Source: Sitta carolinensis (lineage: Eukaryota; Chordata; Aves; Passeriformes; Sittidae). From it: a stretch of 64,000 bases of DNA. Of the stretch, positions 49,961 to 59,900 are shown one piece after another. The stretch is taken from assembly GCA_032173965.1 (NCBI GenBank), contig CM063288.1, forward strand, positions 26,878,001 through 26,942,000, in the 5' to 3' direction. The first letter of the stretch is position 1. The number at the start of each line of letters is the position of its first letter. The position numbers and the translations under genes are program-made. The notes below the pieces were generated by a model. That model searched no databases. It had not been told where the DNA came from and was given only the letters and a program-made list of their open reading frames with translations.

Positions 49961-52900
49961 GGGTGGCCAGCTCTAGCCGCGCTGTGATGGGCTGGGACAG
50001 CAGAGATAGCGAGTTGTATTTCTGTAGGGTCTGAAAGGTATCCTCCCTCTTGGTGGAAAGAGCCCCCCGAACTGTAACTGGCATGCCCTTCATCGCCTTC
50101 CACTTGCCTTCAGAAGTGCTGTCCCTTTGCGTGACTTGCTTGCTCAGGGGTAAATGCAGTTCGGCTTTGGGAGTGTATCGAGTGATGGTGCTGCTGTGGC
50201 TGCGGTGTCCTGTACAGGTGACACAGTGTGCTGCCACTGTCACACTCCTCCTCCTCTTCCAGAACGCAAATGTGTTGGTGAGGCCCCGGGGAGCAGCCGG
50301 AGTGGTCGTAGATGATCTGTAGTTAATCACTGCTGTTGTAGGGCAGCAGCTCATGTAAACTAGCTGTACTTACCGCTGCAGAGTGAACGGCCTTCAGAAG
50401 GGGAAGCACGTGAGAATGTGATAAATTAAGGTGTAATTTCTAAAGAAAAAGAGAAGAACATTCAGAATTTTTTGAGTCTCTTACGAGTGTGGTAAATTTC
50501 AAATTTTTAATTGCATGCGGTAGCAGATAATTTTCAGCTGTGTTGATTTTTTTTCCCCCCGACTTCTTTACTGCTGTATTTTGCTATCATCCTGCATTTG
50601 CTGGAACTGGTGTTAAAAGCTTTGCACCTTCATGCAGAGGGGTGGCTACTGTCTTTCAGTAGCCACTTGTGTTTTGTTCTGAGCTGATCCTAATCACACA
50701 ATGTTAAAAGCAGTGGCTAGTGCTGACTAAAACACACAGGCTTCTTTAACTGGTCACGCATTCTATGTAAGCCACAGTTGCTAAATGATGTTGACAACTC
50801 TGTTTTGAATGAGGAAGCTTGGAGATCATCTCTTTAGAACCTGAGTAGGTAATTCTGTATAACAAACAGGCAGTCTAGGTCCTATAAGTTATTGCTAAGT
50901 GCGATGGAACAAATTTATTAAAAATGTGTTTGGAAATATGTAAGTAAACATGTACGAAAGCTGTAGAAATATTTGCAGTGTTTATTGACATAGCAGGTAA
51001 ATAAGCACATGAGGCTCGTGGGAGTTCTAGTGTTTCTGAAAGTCACGAGCACACCAGCTGCTGCTGTTCAGCTTTGAACGTAAGGTTACCTTCATACCTG
51101 TGGTGCTCGCTTAGAAATGGTCAGCAAAGGGCACAGTCCGTGATAATGAGACCGAGTGTTTGCTCCGAGCCGTTTCCAACCACGGCAGTTCACACGGTGT
51201 GGTAACGTTGGATTTCTAGAGAATCAGCCTTTAACTTTGTAAGAGGAGAGTATGACATCAGTGTCATGCCAGTGACCATCTGTCTGTAGCACAAATCCAT
51301 TTCATAATTGGCACTCCATGCTGCTTTCCACTCGCAGCATTTGAAGAAAAATGTAGACAGTAAAAGTATGGGTAGAGCAGGGAAGGTGCTGGTTTCACAC
51401 AGAGCTTCCATGCCAGGAATGCTTTTTGCCTGGGTGTTCACCTCCTTGAATCCTGAAGCTAATAACAATTCAGGTAGTCTTAGTAGAAAGGAATTAATGT
51501 AGATGTAATGTGAGAATAAGCAGGGAAAGTGAGTGTTTTTGTTGGGAGGAGGAAACTTTCTGTTACAATTACTTAGTTTGTAGCTGTGGCAAAGCAGCTT
51601 GTATTTCGTGTTAGCTGTGAAATGGGAGTAATGTGCTGTCCTAGGAATGAATGAAAACTTGAACTGAACTTAAAATTATTTCAAAATGTCTTAAAGATGT
51701 CTCATCCGTGGACAGAAAAAAGTTTGACTCTCTTGCAACCCTAAGTGAGCTTCTGTAAAGAAAAGAAAATCTATCTCTGCCATCATATCATGCTCTTAGT
51801 TTGTAGTTCACTGCTGTTGCAGCTTTCTTATTTAATAATTCTATAAATAGTTTTTCAGTTTGGCCTTGAAAGGAGATCTTGCAAAACAGCTAATCAAATG
51901 CCTGTATTTAACTTTGTTTTGTTGCAGTCAGAAGGTTTTATGACAATTGCAATAAATTTTTTTGCAGTTGAGGCTCATGAAAATGAAAAAAATTATTTGA
52001 GTCCTTCAGAAAAGTCCATAAATTCTAGAAGTCAAGAACTTTAAGCCTCAGTTCCTTAACCTCAAATAACTATATGCAATGTAAATGGTATATTTGTTGA
52101 TACTTCAATTACTCTATGAAGGTGTTCATCTCTTTGATTCAGCCATCCACTGAGTCGTTTTATTTGAAGCTAGAGTCCTTCACAAAGGAGAGGTGCAAGC
52201 ATTTTCAAGAGAATGAATTGTAGGGGGAGGTGGTTTTGAGTAGGCTAACAAAACCTTAAATGTACTTGGCTCTGAGCAAGAACATATCAGGAAGTTTTGG
52301 TTCCAAAAATGTGCTTCTATTTTCCTTTGATGTTCCATCAACACCTCTGCTACTGAAACATTGCATGACAAGTTCCCTTATATTTGTGAGAATTCCTTTG
52401 TTAATATTTTAAAAGTTAACTTTTACAATTGTGTTGGTTTTTTTTCTTTTGTATTTGAGGAAGGAGAGGCTGTCTTGAAAACAGTATCTTTCTGGTGACA
52501 AGGGTGTCTTTGTGTTCCTAGAAAGTATGCTCTGGTTTTGGGATTTTTTTAAGAGCAGAGTGCATATGACTTACCACAATTCCATGTTATCAAATCTTTA
52601 TCTTTTTGAGGTCTGTTCTTTGCCAGCTCTGAAGCCCAAATCACTCTTTTCAGGGTCCTGTATCTGAAAGACTGGAATTGTTCTATGCTGTGTTGCTTCT
52701 ATATGTGAAGGTCTCCTTGGTGATTCATTATTCAGAGCACTCCAGTGAAATTGTTGGAGGTTTTGTTAGTTATTTTAATTATTTATCAACTTGATGATTA
52801 CTGTTTCCAAGTGTGCATTGAAACTTCCATATGAGAGTTACGGGTCTGAATATATTTTGTCTCTTTTATTCATGACTGGCCATATTTATTTCTGTTTTCT

Positions 52901-53859
52901 GTATGCAGAAGCTTCAGACTACTTATTCTGGGACTTAAGTCTTATACTAATTAATTTGTTTTCTGATTTTGTTACAGTGGATATCAGACAGCAACTCGAA
53001 TAAAGAAGCAGCTCTAAAGCATTTATATGTGAAACTTTGTTTGAATAAATGTGATTATACGTATGCATTAATGTACCTAAAATTTGTAGTACTTCATATA
53101 GTAAGGCAGTAGATCAAGAGAAATCACAGTTCTTTAAGTACTAAAAAAAAAGCCAAACAGATCATAATAAAACAAAGCTACAGCTAATCTTTGTTTATTT
53201 CAAGAAAAGTAATAACAAGGTATCTTTGTGAAGATGGAAAAGTATGAGGCAAAATTCAGCAGGATGAAATTATATCTAGAGCAGCCTCTTTTTCCCCCTT
53301 GCCTTCTGTGGTTGTCTTTTATCTCCATAGGCACTCTGCTACCAGTTTGCATGAAGAAATGTTTTCAACCCTGCTTTATGCATTTCTGTCCAGGCAGAAT
53401 TGCACCTTCTAATGGTGCTGTGTGCTTTGTTCAGGAATGAAGTTACAAATTCAGCTCCTGATCATTATCTGCTCATGCAAATCTGTTCACCTTAAATTTA
53501 GTTGAGTATTGAATTCTGTCTTATGACTGAAAAGAAATCAGTTTGGTGTTTCTTGAGTGGTGTAATGAGAATTGTATGGAGAGATTGATGTAAATTCCTG
53601 CCTTTGAAGGAGGTTTTGTTCATTCTATCCTTACAATAGCCCCATTGTGAGCTGAGTAGTTAGGAGAAGTCTGGCTGTTTAGATTCTGTCTGCCAACTCA
53701 GTGTGAGTGAACTAAATATAAATACTTGAACCATCCTCGCAATGTCGAAGTGTTTATTTATTGAATGCAGGAGCTAAAGCTTTGGGGCTTTTTGGGGGTT
53801 AGCTGTTGTTATTGTTTTGTGTTATTTGTGATTAAATAGCTGGTTTTTATGTTTTTCAG
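49961..53859 (+). other. ALS2 intron 1 (5' UTR intron)
   Basis: Lies between the CpG island and the start-codon exon. No conserved coding segment seen; composition falls quickly to AT-rich. Confidence 0.75.
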
Positions 53860-53949
53860 TTTGTGAAAATTATATTGTTCCTTTTGAAAGAGGAACAATT
53901 TGGTGGTGATGGAGTGCTGCCACTGACAGATGGACTCACAGGAAAGAAG
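53860..53949 (+). CDS. ALS2: ALS2 exon 2: end of 5' UTR and start codon
   Basis: The acceptor tttttcag ends at 53859. The ATG is at 53930, and 20 coding bases (MDSQER plus two bases of Ser) precede donor GTGAGA at 53950. Spliced to exon 3 they give the conserved alsin N-terminus. The first 70 bases are 5' UTR and contain a five-codon upstream frame. The start context is modest (C at -3, G at +4). Confidence 0.9.
53909..53926 (+). promoter_or_regulatory. Short upstream ORF in ALS2 5' UTR
   Basis: An ATG with a strong Kozak context (G at -3 and +4) opens a five-codon frame (MECCH) whose TGA ends three bases before the ALS2 start codon. Such uORFs commonly lower translation of the main frame. 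Its use here is inferred from sequence only. Confidence 0.5.
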
Positions 53950-56900
53950 GTGAGAATGAACAGCTAGGTGAAACCACAGAGGCTCCCTGAAATAGGCCAG
54001 CTCACGACCATCCTGCAAAATTAAGTGATATCAGCATACTCTTTATGTAACTTGTCTTAAAACTTAACTAAAGGGAAGATTATTAACTTAGCTTCAGTTG
54101 TGTCTGGAACACTAAAGTTACTACAACAGCAACTTCTTCTTTAAGCTGATCATTGTAATTTCTGGAGCCATAGCCACAGGCTACAGACTTGAAAGTAACA
54201 TTCCCAAGTGAACAGTAAATCCTGTCTGGTAACTGCACCTGTGGGTTTTGATTCTGGATCAGTAACCCTGCAGTATTTCTTGTGCCTTTTCTTATATACA
54301 GAGACTAATTCTATCAAAGCTTTTCTTGCTGTCTTAATGTATTTAATTTCACAAGTTCATGTCAAGCTGCAAGAACTGAAATATGCAGGGAGTGAATGAC
54401 TTGGCTGCTGTCAAATAAGGAGCTAAACCTATTTTTTTCTTTCTAAGTAGATAACTAAGTCTAGTCTCTATGAAGTTCTAATGATATTTAAGCATGACTC
54501 TTAATTTAAGTCTAGTCTTAATTTAAGCGAGTCTGTACTGATGCTTAGTATAACTTTTTGTATTTAAATCAAGGGATTCTGCCAATTGTTAAAATTGTGG
54601 GCTTGTCAAAATTCCAAGGAATTTCTTTGTGTTGAGTTGGAGAAGTTGCTGATGGAGCATTCTAACCACAGTGTGTCGAAGTGTTAAACCAGTTTTTGGA
54701 TAGTTCCAGTCACTCCTGCAAGCCCTGATACTTGCAAACTATTTCATGATATTTATTTTTTCATGGGTCAGTTGATTTGATTAACTGGCTCATCTGAGTC
54801 TGGGACACTCATTAAGCATTTACAAAAAAAGGAAAAAAAAAACCAAACAATCAAACCTCATTTTTATCTCTAGAGATAGAAATGAAAGTGTATAAAGGAT
54901 GAGCTCTTAGAAGTGTAATGTTTTAAACACATTATTAATGGGAGCAATCGGTACATGGTAGAGTACAAATGAGAAAAAAGCTTAAGGTTTCAAACAGAAG
55001 ACACTTGCTTTTTCATTTAAATAGCATTTACTTCACAATTTGATTATAGTAATTTAGCTACTGAACTACTGAGCCTTTCCTACATAGGCGTTACTGAACC
55101 GTGGAAAACTTCATCCTGATTGTGTTCCAATTTCATCCAATCTTTGTAGCTCAGAAGAGGCAGAAGGAGCCAAAGAGAGAGGCCTGGTCTATGTTTGGAA
55201 GGCTGGTTCCTGCTCTGTAACCCCAGAAAGGCTTCCAGGCCTCAGCGGAAAGACAGTGTTACAGGCAGCCCTTGGAATCCATCATGGGTTACTTCTAACA
55301 GAAGGTAATAAACACCTTCATTGTAACTAACAATCGGGGGCAATAACAATCTTCAGTTGTTGTCAAGTTTTTTTCTTTTAGAAGTGATACTTGATCTGTG
55401 TTTGGAAAGATGAGGACTGTACTTTGTGCTCTTCATGCACATTTCTATGTCCTTAGTGTGTTCTTAAATTATAAAGGACCAACAAACACACTTAACTCAC
55501 CTGACTTGAGTGTAATAGAATTTTTAGCAGAAAAGCATTACTTATTTTAACAGTACATGCATGCACAAGGGAACATTAATGTGAGGTGCAGAACTTGGCA
55601 GCAATTGCAGAGAGCAGCCAGCAGCCTTCTTACATCAATAGCGTCAGTAGTTTTGCTGAGCCTGGAATAAGCTAGGAATTCATGTCTATTTGTCTGAAGC
55701 AGTCTTCATATTTTTGCATTGGTTTAACAATTGGTTTTACACTCATACTATGATTTGGTTTTCTTCTTTTCCCCCTCCCAGGTGGAGAGGTCTACAGTTT
55801 TGGAAAGCTACCCTGGCGATCAGGACCTGAGGAATGTGTTAACAGTCCTGTCTTAGAAAATACTTTGCTTGGCCATCGTATTATCACAGTGGCAGCCGGC
55901 AGCTTCCACAATGGAGCCGTGACAGAGAGTGGTGTGGTGTACATGTGGGGGACAATTCTGCTGGCCAGTGCGCAGTTGCTCGTCAGCCGTGTGTGCCAGA
56001 GCCCCAGCTCGTCAGCATTTGTGACTCTGAAACCAGCCCTCTGTTATCAGTACGGATTTTGCAGCTGGCATGTGGAGAGGAGCACACACTGGCACTATCC
56101 CTGAGCAGAGAGATATGGGCCTGGGGGAGTGGCTGCCAGCTCGGTCTCATAACAACAGCTTTCCCAGTGACAAAGCCACAGAAGGTAGAGCACCTGGCAG
56201 GACGTGTTGTGCTCCAGATTGCTTGTGGAGCCTACCACAGCCTGGCTCTGGTACAATGTCTCCCTGTGCAGGAAATGAAGCCTATCCCAGAGAGATGCAA
56301 TCACTGCAGTCAGCCTCTCATTACCATGATGGACAAGGAAGATCATGTCATCATTTCAGATAGTCACTGCTGCCCACTGGGTGTAGCGCTGTCTGATAAC
56401 CAGCCAGAAAACCACGTTTTCTATCCATCATTGGACACCCCTGAAGGCAAAAGTGTGACAGCTGGCCAAAGTGAAGACTGTCAGAAACCACTTGTAGAAC
56501 AACATAGGCTTGTTGGTTTAGAATCTGATGGACCAAGTGGCCTTTCCAGCAGCCACGGACGGGAAGATAGTGGAATTTCTAGTTCAGGAAATGCTCTGTT
56601 CTCAGACAAAAAAGAAGTGAAAGAGTACTTAATTGGTTTGTCAGATAACTCATTAAATGAGAGCCTGAACAAAAACATCTGTACAGAGCCTGAACAGGTT
56701 GGTACCTAATCAGAGGCTCATAATTTGCTATAACTTCTCTTGCATATATGACAATGTTACTCTTTTTACAAATGAAAAACTTACTTTAATATAGCTGTGG
56801 TGTTTTAATAGTTTCCAAGTCTTTTTTTTCACTGATGGTTCTCAACTTTTAAGTGGAAGATTTTTTTTTTTTGTCTTCCATTGTTGTTCAATTGTGAACC

Positions 56901-59900
56901 TTCATTGTGGGCAATTTTGACAGTGCTTCAGTCTCACCTCATCATGGTTGCAGTACCAGAGCCATGTAAACCAATTTCTGTACTCTGTTTCCTGATGCCT
57001 GGTTTTCCATTTGTGTGGAGCAGTAAGATTCCGTGAATCCTACTGGTACTCATCTAGTTTACCTTTACCTTAAAGGTTTAATTTCTGTACCTGGAACAAA
57101 TCTCTCACAAATCCATCTAATTTCTCAGTCAGTTAAAAATTCCGGATTGCAAATTGCTAAAAGGTTTGACCAAAAGGTTTCTCATGTTAATAATGTAGGC
57201 GTGGCATAAACTTGTAAAAAGGGATGGGAGATGTGTAAGTACTACTCTGTATGCTATGGAAAATGATTCAACAACATGTTTTGATGCTATAACAGAACAG
57301 TTAAGTACTCTTAGTAAGCATCAGAAAATGCTTGACATGATGGTTCAAGAGCTGTTTGTGGTTCCCTGACAAAATACTGTTTTCTGGTTTTTAGAGAGGA
57401 AAAAAAAAAAAAAAAGGAAATGTTATTAGGGGCAAAGGGAAGAAGATAGAACCTGAAAGTTACTAGACAGAAAACTAATCCAGAATTTCTCAGCACTTTC
57501 TGGTAGTCCTTACCTAACTACTGTCCTGTGAGGAGCCCTGCTGCTCTGTGGCCTAATTTGCAAAACTGACGGTGGAATTCTGAAAATTTCTTGTGTTATT
57601 TAAAGTGTTGTGCAGACGTAAATTTATTTATTTTTATAATTGCAGTAAGACATTCTCTGCAGTGGTTCTGAGAAACAAATGTCACAATACCTAAAAAATA
57701 GTTGGTTTTCATTACTGCCTCGGATGGCAACAGAACCCCTTAGTTTTAAAATCTGTCCAGTAACTTGGTAGTTCAGCAAGTTATGCTTTCTTACTCTGAG
57801 GAAAACTTACTTCAGAGAAATTAATGTTGTGTAAATACATTTGCTCTTTCTTTTGCTTTTTGCTATTACAAATGCCTTCTAGCAGTTGTGGGCTCCTCAG
57901 ACTCTTGCAAGAACTCCAGAGTTGAGAAATGACTGAAACACATAGTTTCATGCTCCCTTTCTCAATTCCCCTTCTCAATTTCCCTGGTATGTTTCCAGGG
58001 CACTGTTTTCCTTGCACAGTTTCAGGAATCAAGACTGGAATTGATTCACTGAATCTTCTGCAACTGACATATATGTGAAGAGCAGAGATGAGGTCTAATA
58101 TAATGTTTTAGCATTAGTAAAATCTTGCTTTCCTACACAAATAAAGTTTTCTTTCCTGTAATGCTAGGTATGCCTTTTAGAAATAGGATGAAGTAAATAG
58201 AACCAATCCCAGTTCTTTAACCTAAGCTTTAAAGAAGCTTAAAGAAGTCAAAGATTGTTTTTATTTTGGCAGAATCAAATGAGCTGTAATACTGTAATAA
58301 TACCATTTTCCACTGTGTATTAGATGGGAAAATAGGACTAGCTGTCTTTGGTTTAATATTCAGACTATTTGTCAGAGATAATTTCGGGTGGTTTCTCATT
58401 TGGTGGGTCAGCTGATTGCTCTTACAGGTAATAGCATGCTGGGACTAGTAATTGCCTTCAGTCAGTTTGTCCTTTGTGTGGCTTGATGATTATTGACTGA
58501 GCTTTATATGGCTACAACAGTGGTGTAAGGGGACACAGCTCAGACTGGTTTTAAGATAGGCCTTGCAAAATGAATCCATGAATTGCTGTTTAACTTTTAC
58601 CACATTGAAGAGAGAACTTGTCTCTCTGGAAATAGGGCATGCTCACTGATACACTTTCTTTACTGGCAGAGAAGTTGGTAATAAGCTTAAAATTATATCT
58701 CTTTTTATATTTGTTTGCAAAGATCCTTTTGTTGTTGGTATTTAAAAACCCCACACTTACAAGTTTGTTATGGATGAGCTACAAGACAGGTGAAACAGGC
58801 AAAGCCCAGTCCATTTAGAAATGGTGCTTGCTACTACCTTTAGAAATACTATTTTGAGCAATAGATGTACACCTAAGCATAAAAAACATAGACAATTTAT
58901 GTTATGTACAGTTAAAATGCATCTGTAATTTGCAGAAAACATTTATAATAAACCTTATCTGGTGTTTAGTGCAGCCCGTGGTTTGAATAGTGAATGTGTA
59001 TCATCATCCTGCTGTTCTGTGCTGTCTGTTCTGATAGTTTCCAATTTCCCTTTGGTTTTAGCCATCTCAAGAGGAACAACTCAGTGCTTGTATCCCTGGC
59101 CCTCCGGGTAGCAGCACATCCACCCTGAACAGCCTGGTGGCCTCGTGTGCCTCAGCCGTGGGGGTGAGAGTCGCTGCCACCTACGAGGCTGGAGCCTTGT
59201 CCCTGAAGAAAGTCATGAACTTCTATGGCACATCTTCATGTGAGCCAGCATCTCAGTCGGGCAGCAGGTCCCCGGGGCCCGAAGCTCTGAAGGACAGTCG
59301 AGAAGAGCAGGTCAGACTGGAATCCATGCAGGGGAAGAAGAGTTCCAGTTTGGTAGATATTAGAGAAGAGGAATCTGAAGGAGGGAGTCGAAGGCTTTCC
59401 CTGCCTGGCTTGTTGTCGCAAGGTAAGCAAGCATGTTGGGGGAAAAAAACACTGGAAAACTTATAATAATGTGGAGGTTTATGAGTGAAAAAACCCAAAA
59501 ATATCTATTAAACAAATCTAATGATCTCTCAAAGGTGTGTATGAATTCTAAACGATGTCTTAGGACTTGAAAGCAGTGGAGTGAAGACTAGCAGATACTG
59601 CGTGCTAAAAAAACCCAAAAACAGTGGGTTTACAAATGGTCTTTCTTGTTAAATTAAGGTAGAGAGCGCATCGGAGGAGTCATATTGCCAAATGATGCTA
59701 AGGTATCTTTCATGTTGGTTTTGTAGCAGATAAAAATTCTGTGTGGTCTTTAATCTACACTGCACTGAGCTGGTTTTGAGCTAGGGACCTATAAGTTTCC
59801 AGTTCCCACTGCTGAACTTCAAAGTTCATGACCTTGTTCCCTCTCAGATTTTGGTGCTGTTACTTAGTGCTGTTAATAATTGCCGTTAACTTTTATATGG

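Noticed and set aside
49299..50354. A 351-codon minus-strand open frame
   Set aside because: It spans the CpG island and its flank, is Ala/Arg/Pro-rich from GC content, has no recognisable domain, and overlaps the ALS2 promoter.
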